From JAICJC01 sp963757605 (GTDB lineage: Bacteria > Actinomycetota > Thermoleophilia > Gaiellales > JAICJC01), in assembly GCA_963757605.1 (NCBI GenBank), contig CAVWSF010000003.1, forward strand, positions 372,001-436,000: a stretch of 64,000 nt of DNA, in the 5' to 3' direction. The notes below the pieces were generated by a model, which saw only the letters and a list, made by a program, of their open reading frames with translations, was not told the origin of the DNA and searched no databases. The translations under genes were made by a program, and so were the position numbers. This document shows, in pieces, positions 24,590 through 32,716 of this stretch (position 1 is the stretch's first letter; each line of letters starts with the position of its first letter).

Positions 24590-24735
24590 CCGGTGACGCG
24601 TCTGGGATGGCTGGCGAGCGAAAACCGAGCCAGGCAAGGACGCAGGGCGCGCCGATATTGACTGAAATATCGGCGCGACCGAGGACGCCGCATGGCGACG
24701 GTTTGCAGCCGCCAGACGCACAGTAAGCGTTGCCG
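24590..24735 (-). repeat. Structured intergenic repeat, copy A (before rpsD)
   Basis: One of three related elements of about 140 bases. In plus-strand terms AAACCG (24622-24627) pairs with CGGTTT (24699-24704), and CTGGCG (24611-24616) with CGCCAG (24710-24715). The tip is a 12-bp hairpin (24648-24659 with 24666-24677, 6-base loop) whose sequence differs wholly from the tip of copies B and C. Shared blocks include GGCAAGGACGCAGG, GAGGACGC and TTTGCAGCCGCCAGACG. The element runs into the rpsD ribosome binding site. Confidence 0.85.
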
Positions 24736-24744
24736 GGCGGCCCA

Positions 24745-25152
24745 TTAGACTCTCCGCCTCTTGCGCGGCCGGACGCCGTTGTGGGCCTGGGGGCTCACGT
24801 CCTTCACGCCCAGGATCTCGAGGCCGGCGGCCTGGAGGGAGCGGATGGCGGTCTCGCGGCCCGAGCCGGGGCCCTTCACGAACACCTCGACCTTCTGGAG
24901 GCCGTGCTCCATGCCCTCGCGGGCTGCGGCGTCGGCCGTCACCTGCGCGGCGAACGGCGTCGACTTGCGCGATCCCTTGAAGCCGACTGCGCCGGCGCTC
25001 TTCCACACGATCACGGCGCCGTCCTTGTCGGTCAGCGCCACGAGGGTGTTGTTGAACGACGTCTTGATGTGCGCCTGGCCGATGGCGATGTTCTTGCGGG
25101 CCTTCCGGCGGACACGGCCGCGCGTCCCGCCTCTACGAGGTGCTTGGGGCAA
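24745..25152 (-). CDS. rpsK: 30S ribosomal protein S11
   Basis: A 135-residue S11 of the 30S platform. It has GQAHIKTSFNNTLVALTDKD and the C-terminal SPQAHNGVRPRKRRRV block. The start is a TTG at 25152 that directly follows the rpsM stop (25155-25153); GAGGAAG upstream serves as ribosome binding site. Confidence 0.98.
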   Translation of the reverse strand: MPQAPRRGGTRGRVRRKARKNIAIGQAHIKTSFNNTLVALTDKDGAVIVWKSAGAVGFKGSRKSTPFAAQVTADAAAREGMEHGLQKVEVFVKGPGSGRETAIRSLQAAGLEILGVKDVSPQAHNGVRPRKRRRV

Positions 25153-25524
25153 TTACTTCTTCCTCTGCTTGCCGACGGTCTTCTTGGGGCCCTTGCGGGT
25201 GCGCGCGTTGGTGCGCGTGCGCTGCCCGTCCACGGGCAGGCCGCGGCGGTGGCGCAGGCCGCGGTAGCAGCCGATCTCCATCAGCCGCTTCACGTTCTGG
25301 GAGCGCTCGCGGCGCAGGTCGCCCTCGACGGTCAGGTTCCCGTCGATGTGCGCGCGCAGCTGGGCGACCTCCTCCTCGGTCAGGTCGCGCACCTTCGTGT
25401 CGGGAGAGAGCCCGAGCTCGGCGAGCACCTTGAGCGAGGTGGAACGGCCGATGCCGTAGATGTAGGTGAGGCCAACCTCGACCCGCTTCTCGCGGGGGAT
25501 GTTGACTCCGGCGATACGTGCCAT
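25153..25524 (-). CDS. rpsM: 30S ribosomal protein S13
   Basis: A 123-residue S13 of the 30S head, forming bridges to the large subunit. It begins MARIAGVNIPREKRVEVGLT, with YIYGIG, and ends in the basic tail GPKKTVGKQRKK. It is separated from rpmJ by 160 bases that hold repeat copy B; GGAGG of the repeat end is its ribosome binding site. Confidence 0.98.
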   Translation of the reverse strand: MARIAGVNIPREKRVEVGLTYIYGIGRSTSLKVLAELGLSPDTKVRDLTEEEVAQLRAHIDGNLTVEGDLRRERSQNVKRLMEIGCYRGLRHRRGLPVDGQRTRTNARTRKGPKKTVGKQRKK

Positions 25525-25534
25525 CAGTGGCGCC

Positions 25535-25675
25535 TCCGGTGACGCGGGGATCCGCCCGCCGAGCGAAAAGCGAGCGATGCAAGGACACAGGACGGCGGCA
25601 GTGCTTCGCACGGCGCCGGCCGAGGACGCAGCAGCGCGACGCTTTGCAGCCGGCCGGCGGAGACTCGTGTTGCCG
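25535..25675 (-). repeat. Structured intergenic repeat, copy B (before rpsM)
   Basis: Same family as copies A and C. AAAGCG (25567-25572) pairs with CGCTTT (25640-25645) in plus-strand terms, and a GTGC-TTC-GCAC hairpin forms the tip, as in copy C. The outer stem uses CCGCC/GGCGG where copies A and C use CTGGCG/CGCCAG. It runs into the rpsM ribosome binding site. Confidence 0.85.
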
Positions 25676-25684
25676 GAGTCGCCA

Positions 25685-25798
25685 CTACCCTTGCCGCTGC
25701 TTGTGACGGGGATTCGAGCAGATGACCAGCACGTGGCCGTGCCGGCGGATGACGCGGCACTTCTCACACATCGGGCGGACGCTGGGTCTGACCTTCAC
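25685..25798 (-). CDS. rpmJ: 50S ribosomal protein L36
   Basis: A 37-residue L36 with its zinc-binding residues visible: MCEKCRVIRRHGHVLVICSN then PRHKQRQG (Cys-Cys-Cys-His). GTG start with GGAGG 8 bases upstream. In most actinobacteria infA lies directly before rpmJ; here the 76-base gap to map cannot hold it. Confidence 0.97.
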   Translation of the reverse strand: MKVRPSVRPMCEKCRVIRRHGHVLVICSNPRHKQRQG

Positions 25799-25874
25799 AG
25801 GGAATCCTCCAGGGGGACGGGGGCCCGCTCGGCGGACAGGCGGCGCCACCTCGCACGAGCGACCGTGAAGTCTA

Positions 25875-26648
25875 TCACCGGCCCTCGTCCCGCCCCTTCG
25901 GTTCGCGGAATGTCAGAACCCGCGGGCCATTCGCGGTGACCGCCACCGTGTGCTCGCAGTGGGCGGCGAGGCTGCCGTCGCGGGTGAAGACGGCCCAGCC
26001 GTCGGGGCCGCCCTCCACGTCGTAGCCGCCGGCGGTGATCATCGGCTCGATCGCGAAGACCATCCCGGCCGCCAGCTTGGGGCCACGCCCGGCCGGACCG
26101 TAGTTGGGGATCTGGGGGTCCTCGTGCATGCTGCGGCCGACGCCGTGGCCGACCAGGCTTCGGACGACGCCGAAGCCGCGGGCCTCGACGACCTCCTGGA
26201 CGGCGTGGCTCACGTCCCCGAGCCGCTTGCCCTCGCGGCACTGCTCGATGGCGGCCTGAAGCCCGAGGTAGCAGGTCTCGATCAGGTCGGCGGCCTCCTT
26301 GGTCGGCTCGCCGATCGTGACGGTGATCGCCGAGTCGGCCACGTAGCCGTCGAGCGTGACCCCGACGTCGATCGAGAGCAGGTCGCCCTCCGCCAGCGTG
26401 TACGGGCCGGGGATGCCGTGCACGACCATCGCGTTCGGCGAGGCGCAGATCGACCCCGGGAAGCCGCGGTAGCCCTTGAACGTCGGCGTGCCGCCGCGCG
26501 AGGTGATGAGCTCCTCGGCCAGGCGGTCGAGGTCGCCCGTCGTCACGCCGGGGCGGGCCTCCTTCTCGAGCATGTCGAGCGTGTCGGCCACGACCCGGCC
26601 GGCGCGGGCCATCGTCTCGAGCTCGGCCTCGGTCTTGCGGACGATCAC
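25875..26648 (-). CDS. map: Methionine aminopeptidase, type I
   Basis: Removes the initiator Met from new proteins. The 257-residue protein has the five metal ligands: Asp in LLSIDVGVTLDGYVADSA (two Asp), His in GHGVGRSMHEDPQIPNYG, Glu in VFAIEPMI and Glu in HCEHTVAVT. The N-terminal SH3-binding extension of some actinobacterial forms is absent. The GTG start overlaps the adk stop (GTGA). Confidence 0.97.
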   Translation of the reverse strand: MIVRKTEAELETMARAGRVVADTLDMLEKEARPGVTTGDLDRLAEELITSRGGTPTFKGYRGFPGSICASPNAMVVHGIPGPYTLAEGDLLSIDVGVTLDGYVADSAITVTIGEPTKEAADLIETCYLGLQAAIEQCREGKRLGDVSHAVQEVVEARGFGVVRSLVGHGVGRSMHEDPQIPNYGPAGRGPKLAAGMVFAIEPMITAGGYDVEGGPDGWAVFTRDGSLAAHCEHTVAVTANGPRVLTFREPKGRDEGR

Positions 26649-27313
26649 GCGCGCCCGTCCAGCTCGTCGATGACGGCGTCGACCGCGCCGGCGACCTCGT
26701 CCTTCGGCACCGAGGCGTCGACGCGCTGCACGAGCCCGTGGCCCGCGTAGTACTCGAGGACCGGCGCCGCCGCCTGGACCCACTGCTTCTCGTAGCGCGC
26801 CCGCACGACGTCCTCGCGGTCGTCCTCGCGCTGGTAGAGCTCGGAGCCGTCCTCGTCGCAGACCCCGTCGACCTTCGGCGGGTGGAAGTCGAGGTGGTAG
26901 ACGTGCTCGGAGGCCCGGCAGACCCGGCGGCCGGACAGCCGCCGGACGAGCTCCTCGAGCTCGATCTCGAAGACGATCACCGACGCGATGTGCCGGTCGA
27001 GCCCCTCGAGCATCCCGTCGAGCGCCTCGGCCTGCGCGCTCGTGCGCGGGAAGCCGTCCAAGAGGACGCCCGGCTCCGTGTCGGGGGCGCCCAGCCGCTC
27101 GCGGAACATCGCGATGATGAGGTCGTCGGGCACAAGGTCGCCGCGGGCCATGATCGCCTTGGCCTCCTGGCCGAGCGGCGTGCCGTCGCGCACCGCGGCG
27201 CGCAGCATGTCGCCCGTGGCGATGTGGGCCAGGCCGCGCTCGGACGCGATCCGAGCGGCCTGCGTGCCCTTGCCGGCGCCTGGCGGCCCCATCAGGATGA
27301 GGTCGAGAGGCAT
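26645..27313 (-). CDS. adk: Adenylate kinase
   Basis: Interconverts 2 ADP with ATP and AMP. The 222-residue long-lid form: Walker A GPPGAGKGTQA, AMP-site TGDMLRAAV, LLDGFPRTSAQAEAL, and a lid (GRRVCRASEHVYHLDFHPP, then CDEDGSELYQREDD). Two Cys plus nearby His/Asp could bind zinc in the lid. It starts 2 bases after the secY stop. Confidence 0.97.
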   Translation of the reverse strand: MPLDLILMGPPGAGKGTQAARIASERGLAHIATGDMLRAAVRDGTPLGQEAKAIMARGDLVPDDLIIAMFRERLGAPDTEPGVLLDGFPRTSAQAEALDGMLEGLDRHIASVIVFEIELEELVRRLSGRRVCRASEHVYHLDFHPPKVDGVCDEDGSELYQREDDREDVVRARYEKQWVQAAAPVLEYYAGHGLVQRVDASVPKDEVAGAVDAVIDELDGRA

Positions 27314-27315
27314 CG

Positions 27316-28593
27316 CTACTTCAGGAAGCCCTTGTAGGAACGCATCGACAGCTGCGACTCGATCTGACGCATCGTGTCGATCGCGACCCCGACGACGATC
27401 AGGACGGACGTGCCGCCCAGCGCGCGCGCCGTGGCGGTCGAGAACCCGCCGTACTTGATGAAGAGCGACGGCAGCACCGCGACGGAGGCCAGGAAGAGCC
27501 CGCCGGCGACCGTGAGCCGCACGAGCACCTTCTCGAGATACTGCGCCGTCGGCCGGCCGGGCCGGACGCCCGGCACGAACCCGCCGTACTTCTTCAGGTT
27601 CTCGGCCTGCTCGATCGAGTTGAAGACGACGGCCACGTAGAAGAACGTGAAGCCGAAGATGAGCACCGCCTCGCCGATCAGGAACGGCCAGCCCCCGGGT
27701 GTGAAGAAGCGCGCCATGTCATGGGCGAACGACCATGGGACGATCTGGCCGACGGTGGGCGGGAACGCCATGATCGCCGCCGCGAAGATGACCGGGATGA
27801 CCCCCGCCATGTTGACGCGCAGCGGCAGGTAGGTCGACCCGCCCGACGTCATCCGCCGCCCGACCATGCGCTTGGCGTACTGGATCGGGATCTTGCGGAT
27901 CCCCTCCTGCACGAAGACCACGGCCACGATCACCAGGAACACGACGATCGGCAGCGACAGCTTCTCGAAGGTGGAGCCCTGCCACCAGGCCGAGATGCCC
28001 GCCGGGGCGGACGTGAGGATCGACGCGAAGATCAGGAGCGACATGCCGTTGCCGATGCCGCGCTGGGTGATCAGCTCGCCCATCCACATGAGCAGCGTCG
28101 CGCCCGCGGTCAGCGTGATGACGACGAGGATCACGTTGCCGAGGTTGAACTTGACGAGGTTGCCGGTCGCGCTCGAGCCGATCGCGTTCGAGTGGAACGC
28201 GTAGGTGTAGCCGAGCGCCTGCACGGCGGCCAGGAACACGGTCAGGTACCGGGTGTACTGGGTGATGCGGCGCTGGCCGAGCTCGCCCTCCTTCTGGAGC
28301 GCCTGGAGCGACGGGAAGACGGGCGTCATGACCTGGAGGATGATCGAGGCGGTGATGTACGGCATGATCCCGAGCGCGAACACGCCGAGCCGCGAGAGCC
28401 CGCCGCCGGAGAACACCGCCAGGAGGCCGAAGATGCCGCCCTGGTTCTTGAGCGCCTCGGCCAGCGCGTCGGAGTTCACCCCCGGCGCGGGGACGTACGA
28501 CCCGAACCGGTAGAGGGCGAGGATCGCCGCCGTGAAGAGCAGCTTCTTGCGAAGCTCGGGCGACTTCCAGGCGTTCAGGAGGTTCTGGAGCAC
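27316..28593 (-). CDS. secY: Protein translocase subunit SecY
   Basis: Central channel of the Sec translocon, 425 residues, ten membrane helices. The plug region and first helix (FTAAILALYRFGSYVPAPGV), the GIMPYITASII pair and the cytoplasmic loop KRMVGRRMTSGGSTYLPLRV are clear. The GTG start at 28593 is set by a GAGGAG site; the open frame upstream is rplO read out of frame. Confidence 0.97.
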   Translation of the reverse strand: MLQNLLNAWKSPELRKKLLFTAAILALYRFGSYVPAPGVNSDALAEALKNQGGIFGLLAVFSGGGLSRLGVFALGIMPYITASIILQVMTPVFPSLQALQKEGELGQRRITQYTRYLTVFLAAVQALGYTYAFHSNAIGSSATGNLVKFNLGNVILVVITLTAGATLLMWMGELITQRGIGNGMSLLIFASILTSAPAGISAWWQGSTFEKLSLPIVVFLVIVAVVFVQEGIRKIPIQYAKRMVGRRMTSGGSTYLPLRVNMAGVIPVIFAAAIMAFPPTVGQIVPWSFAHDMARFFTPGGWPFLIGEAVLIFGFTFFYVAVVFNSIEQAENLKKYGGFVPGVRPGRPTAQYLEKVLVRLTVAGGLFLASVAVLPSLFIKYGGFSTATARALGGTSVLIVVGVAIDTMRQIESQLSMRSYKGFLK

Positions 28594-28597
28594 CTGG

Positions 28598-29209
28598 CTA
28601 CTCCTCGGCGTCTGCCCCGGCCGCGGGCTCCGCTGCCTCCGGCTCCGGCTCGGCCGCAGCCTTGGGCGCGCGCTTGGGCTTCGCCTTCGCGGGCTCCGGC
28701 TCGGGGATCGCGGGGGTGCCGTCGACACGGACCGCCTTGCCGCCGGCCGCCTCGATGGCCTCGACGGCGCGTTTCGAGAACGCGTGCGCGGTCACGGTGA
28801 GGCGGGTCGAGAGCTCGCCCTTCCCCAGGATCTTGATCGGATGCTTGAGCGAGCGGACGACCCCAGCCGAGCGCAGCAGCTCGGGGGTCACCTCGACGCC
28901 CTCGTCGAACCGCTCGAGCGCGGACACGTTGACCGGCGTCGTATGGGTCCGGAACGGGCCCATCGGCATCGACTTCCTGTGGTTGGGACCGCGCAGCTTG
29001 CCGAGCCGCATGTAGAGCGGCATCTGCCCGCCCTCGAAACCGGCCCGCAGGCGGTGGCTGCCCGACCGCGACTTCTGGCCCTTCTGGCCGCGGCCTGAGG
29101 TCTTTCCGGATCCGGAGCCGGCGCCGCGCCCGATGCGCTTCCGCTCGCGATGGCTGCCCGGCGCGGGCTTCAGCTCATGCAGGGTAAGCCCCGTCGTCTC
29201 GTCAGCCAT
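28598..29209 (-). CDS. rplO: 50S ribosomal protein L15 with acidic C-terminal tail
   Basis: L15 of the large subunit core. Residues 1-155 are canonical (RKRIGRGAGSGSGKTSGRGQ, LRAGFEGGQMPL, GKGELS). After residue 160 comes a tail of Pro-Glu and Ala-Glu-Pro motifs with Lys-rich patches, ending PAAGADAEE, which brings the length to 203 residues against about 150 in most bacteria. Similar tails occur in S5, S3 and L22 here. It overlaps rpmD by 8 bases. Confidence 0.97.
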   Translation of the reverse strand: MADETTGLTLHELKPAPGSHRERKRIGRGAGSGSGKTSGRGQKGQKSRSGSHRLRAGFEGGQMPLYMRLGKLRGPNHRKSMPMGPFRTHTTPVNVSALERFDEGVEVTPELLRSAGVVRSLKHPIKILGKGELSTRLTVTAHAFSKRAVEAIEAAGGKAVRVDGTPAIPEPEPAKAKPKRAPKAAAEPEPEAAEPAAGADAEE

Positions 29210-29387
29210 CGATCTCCTCCACGCGCACGAGGTGGTCGACCTTGCGCAGCATGCCGCGCAGGGCGGGCGAGTCGTCCCGCTCGGTCGAGGTGTTGATCCG
29301 GCGCAGTCCGAGCGCCCGCATCGTCCCGCGGTGCTCGGGCTTCGTGCGGATGGTGCTTCGCACCTGGGTGATCCGAAGGCGAGGCAT
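29202..29387 (-). CDS. rpmD: 50S ribosomal protein L30
   Basis: A 61-residue L30 (LRITQVRSTIRTKPEHRGTM, ALGLRRIN). Its ATG overlaps a TGA in the frame that would be the natural end of rpsE (TGATG at 29389-29385), one of the clues to the rpsE frameshift. Confidence 0.96.
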   Translation of the reverse strand: MPRLRITQVRSTIRTKPEHRGTMRALGLRRINTSTERDDSPALRGMLRKVDHLVRVEEIDG

Positions 29388-29429
29388 CAGGACTCTTTCG
29401 ACTCCTCGGCCTCGTCCGCCGCCTCGGGC

Positions 29430-30305
29430 TCAGCCTCGGCCTCGGGCTCGGCCTCCGCGGCCGCTTCGGGCTCGGGCTCCGGCTCCGGCGCCGCGCTCAG
29501 GCTCCGGCTCGGGCGCCGCTTCCGGCTCGGGCGCCGCTTCCGGCTCGGGCTCCGGCTCGGGCGGCGGCGCCGCCGCTGCCTCGGCCGCCTCGGCGGCCGC
29601 AGCCTCGGCCCTGGCGCGGGCCTTCTTCGACGGGCGCTTGGGCTTCGCCGGCGGCGCCTTCGCGGCCGGGGCGGGCGGAGCCTCAGCGGCGGCTGCCTCG
29701 GCCGCTGCCTCGGCTTCGACCGCAGCAGCCGCCGCGGCCGCCTCGGCCTCGGCGCGCGTCTCGGAGTACGGCTTCACGACCTCGCGGATCTCCTTGCCGC
29801 GCAGCTTGGCCACGTCCTCGGGCCGCTTCAGGCTCTTCAGGCCGTCGACGGTCGCCATCAGCAGGTTGATCGGGTTGGCGGTGCCGAGCGACTTCGCCAG
29901 GATGTCGCGGACGCCGCCGAGCTCGAGCACTGCACGGACGCCAGCGCCTGCGATCACGCCCGTTCCCTCGGATGCCGGCTTCAAGAGCACCTGGCCGGCG
30001 CCGTAGCGGCCGACGATCTGGTGCGTGATCGTGGTCTTGTACTTGGGCACCTGGAACAGGTTCTTCTTGGCGTCCTCGACGGCCTTGGCGATCGCCGACG
30101 GCACCTCGTTGGCCTTGCCGTAGCCGACGCCCACGTGGTCCACCTCGTCGCCCACGACGACGAGCGCCGTGAACGAGAACCGGCGGCCGCCCTTCACGAC
30201 CTTGGCGACGCGGTTGATCTTGACCACGCGCTCCTGGAGCTCGCGGCCGGGAACCTCGGAGCCGCGGGCGGCGGGATTTCGGGACTGACGCTGCGAGACT
30301 GACAT
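29430..30305 (-). CDS. rpsE: 30S ribosomal protein S5, C-terminal tail frameshifted
   Basis: S5 of the decoding fidelity region. The conserved core is intact (ELQERVVKINRVAKVVKGGR, FSFTALVVVGD, GYGKANEVPSAIAKA, GTGVIAGAGVRAVLEL). It has a long Ala/Glu/Pro tail. At about 29495 one extra base in a Glu-Pro repeat shifts the frame, giving a basic Gly-Ala-Arg end that stops at 29430. In the +1 frame the acidic repeat continues to ADEAEESKES and stops at 29387, overlapping the rpmD start as expected. The shift is either a sequencing error or a recent mutation outside the core. Confidence 0.93.
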   Translation of the reverse strand: MSVSQRQSRNPAARGSEVPGRELQERVVKINRVAKVVKGGRRFSFTALVVVGDEVDHVGVGYGKANEVPSAIAKAVEDAKKNLFQVPKYKTTITHQIVGRYGAGQVLLKPASEGTGVIAGAGVRAVLELGGVRDILAKSLGTANPINLLMATVDGLKSLKRPEDVAKLRGKEIREVVKPYSETRAEAEAAAAAAAVEAEAAAEAAAAEAPPAPAAKAPPAKPKRPSKKARARAEAAAAEAAEAAAAPPPEPEPEPEAAPEPEAAPEPEPERGAGAGARARSGRGGRARGRG

Positions 30306-30313
30306 TCGGGGGT

Positions 30314-30670
30314 CTAGAACTCCAATCCGTTCTCGCGGGCGGCGTCGGCCAGCGCCTTGACTCGCCCGTGGTAGAGGTAGCCGCCGCGGTCGAACACGAC
30401 GGTGCCGATGCCGGCCTCGCGGGCTCGCTCGGCGACGAGCTTGCCGACGGCGGCCGGCGTCTCGGTGCGGGCCTTCTTCGCCAGCGACTTGTCCTGGCTC
30501 GAGGCGGCCGCCAGCGTCCGGCCGGCGTCGTCGTCGATCAGCTGCGCGGCGATCCCGCGGTTCGACCGGTACACGGCCAGCCGCGGCCGCGCGGCGGTGC
30601 CGGTCACCCGGCGGCGGACGCGCCGGTGGCGGCGCAGGCGAGCGGCGACCTTGGCCTTGCTCGAGCTCAT
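30314..30670 (-). CDS. rplR: 50S ribosomal protein L18
   Basis: A 118-residue 5S rRNA-binding L18 (RVTGTAARPRLAVYRSNRGI, AQLIDDDAGRTL, FDRGGYLYHGRVKALADAAR). The ATG overlaps the rplF stop (ATGA). Confidence 0.98.
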   Translation of the reverse strand: MSSSKAKVAARLRRHRRVRRRVTGTAARPRLAVYRSNRGIAAQLIDDDAGRTLAAASSQDKSLAKKARTETPAAVGKLVAERAREAGIGTVVFDRGGYLYHGRVKALADAARENGLEF

Positions 30671-31200
30671 GCGCGCTTGCCGACCTTCCGGATCACGTGC
30701 TCGCCCTGGTAGCGGATGCCCTTGCCCTTGTAGGGCTCGGGCGGGCGCCACTTGCGGATCTGCGCGGCGATCTCGCCGACGCGCTGCTTCGAGATCCCCG
30801 AGACGACGATCTGCGTCGGCTGCGGCACCTCGAACGTGATGTCGTCGGGGGCCTTCACCGTCACCGGGTGGCTGAAGCCGAGCTGCATCTCGAGGTCGCG
30901 GCCGCGCAGCGCAGCGCGGTAGCCGACCCCCTGGATCTCGAGCCGCTTCTCGAACCCCTGCGTGACGCCGGTGACCATGTTGGCGACCAGCGTACGCGTG
31001 AGGCCGTGCAGCGCGCGGTGATCTCCGCGGTCGGTCGGGCGGGCGACGATCACCCGGCCGTCCTCCTGGCTCACGGCCATCTCGGGCGAGACGCGCTCCT
31101 GCAGCTCTCCCTTGGGACCACGCACGGCCACCGATCCGGGCCGGATCTCGACGGTGACGCCGTCCGGGACGGCGATCGGCTTTCGCCCGATGCGGCTCAC
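30667..31200 (-). CDS. rplF: 50S ribosomal protein L6
   Basis: A 177-residue L6 at the factor-binding stalk base, with two similar halves. SRIGRKPIAVPDGVTVEI opens it and the C-terminal signature GKGIRYQGEHVIRKVGKRA closes it. GTG start, 3 bases after rpsH. Confidence 0.98.
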   Translation of the reverse strand: MSRIGRKPIAVPDGVTVEIRPGSVAVRGPKGELQERVSPEMAVSQEDGRVIVARPTDRGDHRALHGLTRTLVANMVTGVTQGFEKRLEIQGVGYRAALRGRDLEMQLGFSHPVTVKAPDDITFEVPQPTQIVVSGISKQRVGEIAAQIRKWRPPEPYKGKGIRYQGEHVIRKVGKRA

Positions 31201-31203
31201 GGC

Positions 31204-31599
31204 TCACCACACATAGCAGACGACCTCTCCGCCGACGCCCTGCTCCTGGGCCTGGCGGCCGGTGATCACGCCGCTCGAGGTGCTCAGGATGGCGACGCCC
31301 ATGCCGCCCAGCACGCGATGCGGCCGGTCCTTCTTGGCGTAGACCCTCCGGCCCGGGCGCGACACACGCTTCAGGCCCGAGATGACGCGCTCGCGGCTCG
31401 GCCCATACCGAAGCGTGACGACCAGCGTGTCGTGGGTGTCGCCCTTCGAGACCGCGAACGCGTCGATGTAGCCCTCCTCGTGGAGGATGCGCGCGATCTC
31501 GCGCTTCATCCCCGAGGTGGGCATCTCGACCGTCTCGTGCAGCGCCTGATTGGCGTTGCGGATGCGGGTCAGCATGTCTCCGATGGGATCCGTGATCAT
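31204..31599 (-). CDS. rpsH: 30S ribosomal protein S8
   Basis: A 131-residue S8 that binds the central domain of 16S rRNA and in E. coli represses its own operon. It begins ITDPIGDMLTRIRNANQ and ends with the conserved STSSGVITGRQAQEQGVGGE block. Confidence 0.98.
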   Translation of the reverse strand: MITDPIGDMLTRIRNANQALHETVEMPTSGMKREIARILHEEGYIDAFAVSKGDTHDTLVVTLRYGPSRERVISGLKRVSRPGRRVYAKKDRPHRVLGGMGVAILSTSSGVITGRQAQEQGVGGEVVCYVW

Positions 31600-31606
31600 C
31601 GTCGCC

Positions 31607-31792
31607 TCACCAGCTCGACTTCGTCATGCCGGGGATAACGCCCTGGTGCGCCAGCTCGCGCAGGCAGATCCGGCACACGCCGAACTTGCGGAAGTACGCC
31701 CGCGACCGTCCGCACCGGTTGCACCGGTGGTAGTTGCGCGTCTTGTACTTCGCGCCCCTCGATTGCTTGACTCTGAGTGCTTCCTTGGCCAT
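31607..31792 (-). CDS. rpsN: 30S ribosomal protein S14, zinc-ribbon (type Z) form
   Basis: A 61-residue short S14 with a complete zinc ribbon (CNRCGRSRAYFRKFGVCRIC). This C+ paralogue is used under zinc-replete conditions; a zinc-free S14, if present, lies elsewhere. It begins MAKEALRVKQSRGAKYKTR. Confidence 0.98.
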   Translation of the reverse strand: MAKEALRVKQSRGAKYKTRNYHRCNRCGRSRAYFRKFGVCRICLRELAHQGVIPGMTKSSW

Positions 31793-31806
31793 TGCTCGTC
31801 CTCGTC

Positions 31807-32370
31807 CTAGCTCGCCGCGAACGGCATCCCGAGCGAGCGGAGCAGCTCGCGCGCTCCCTCGTCGTCTGTCGCCGTGGTCGTGATGGTCACGTTCAAGCCG
31901 CGCACCTGCGAGACGTCGTCGTAGTTGATCTCGGGGAAGATGACCTGCTCGCGGATCCCGACCGAGAAGTTGCCGCGGCCGTCGAACGAGCGCGGGTTGA
32001 TCCCGCGGAAGTCGCGGATGCGCGGCAGCGCGATCGTCGTCAACCGGTCGAGGAACTCGTACATGCGGTCGCCGCGCAGCGTCACCTTGCAGCCGATGGG
32101 CATGCCCTCGCGGATCTTGAAGCCCGCGATCGAGTTCTTGGCGCGGGTGATGACGGGCCGCTGACCGGCGATGATCGCCAGCTCCTCGACCGCGTCATCG
32201 AGCGCCTTCGAGTTGAGCTTCGCCTCGCCGACGCCCATGTTCAGGGTGATCTTCTCGAGCCGCGGGACCGCCATCGCGGTGGCGAACCCGAGCTGCTCCT
32301 TGAGCTGGTCGCGCACCTGGCCGTCGTAGCGCTCCTTGAGCCGCGGGGTGGGGATCTCGGTCGTACTCAC
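31807..32370 (-). CDS. rplE: 50S ribosomal protein L5
   Basis: A 187-residue L5 of the central protuberance, contacting 5S rRNA and P-site tRNA. Signature segments: LEKITLNMGVGEAKLNSK, RAKNSIAGFKIREGMPIGCK, RDFRGINPRSFDGRGNFSVG. The GTG at 32370 overlaps the rplX stop. Confidence 0.98.
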   Translation of the reverse strand: MSTTEIPTPRLKERYDGQVRDQLKEQLGFATAMAVPRLEKITLNMGVGEAKLNSKALDDAVEELAIIAGQRPVITRAKNSIAGFKIREGMPIGCKVTLRGDRMYEFLDRLTTIALPRIRDFRGINPRSFDGRGNFSVGIREQVIFPEINYDDVSQVRGLNVTITTTATDDEGARELLRSLGMPFAAS

Positions 32371-32714
32371 CTGTCGACGTCCTTCCCGCACTTCCGGCAC
32401 ACGCGCACCTTGTGATCCTCGGTCAGGCGGTAGCCGATCCGGGTCGGCTCGCCGCACGCCGGGCAGATCAGCGCGACGTTCGAGACCTGAAGCGGCGCCT
32501 CGCGCTCCAGCACGCCGCCGGGGATGATCTGCTGGCTCCCGGACTTGCGTGGCGCGGGCCGCGGCTTGGTGTGCCGCTTCACCATGTTCAGCTTCTCGAC
32601 GACCAGCCGGCGCTGGTCGGGGACCACGCGCAGCACGGTGCCGCGCTTGCCGGCGTCCTTGCCGGTCAAGACCTGCACCGAGTCGCCCTTCCTGATCTTG
32701 ATCTTCGTTGCCAT
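32367..32714 (-). CDS. rplX: 50S ribosomal protein L24
   Basis: A 115-residue assembly initiator with the KOW motif KKGD-like start (IKIRKGDSVQVLTGKDAGKR). The C-terminal half has two CxxC pairs (CPACGEPTRIGY and CRKCGKDVDR), a zinc-binding form seen in several actinobacteria and Thermus. Confidence 0.98.
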   Translation of the reverse strand: MATKIKIRKGDSVQVLTGKDAGKRGTVLRVVPDQRRLVVEKLNMVKRHTKPRPAPRKSGSQQIIPGGVLEREAPLQVSNVALICPACGEPTRIGYRLTEDHKVRVCRKCGKDVDR

Positions 32715-32716
32715 GC

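Noticed and set aside
24601..24725. Small protein encoded in the repeat (a frame reading RPC-ARFSLASHP in each copy)
   Set aside because: The same frame appears in all copies only because the DNA is repeated; copies differ in the tip region by changes that keep pairing, not protein sequence, and there is no consistent start or stop.
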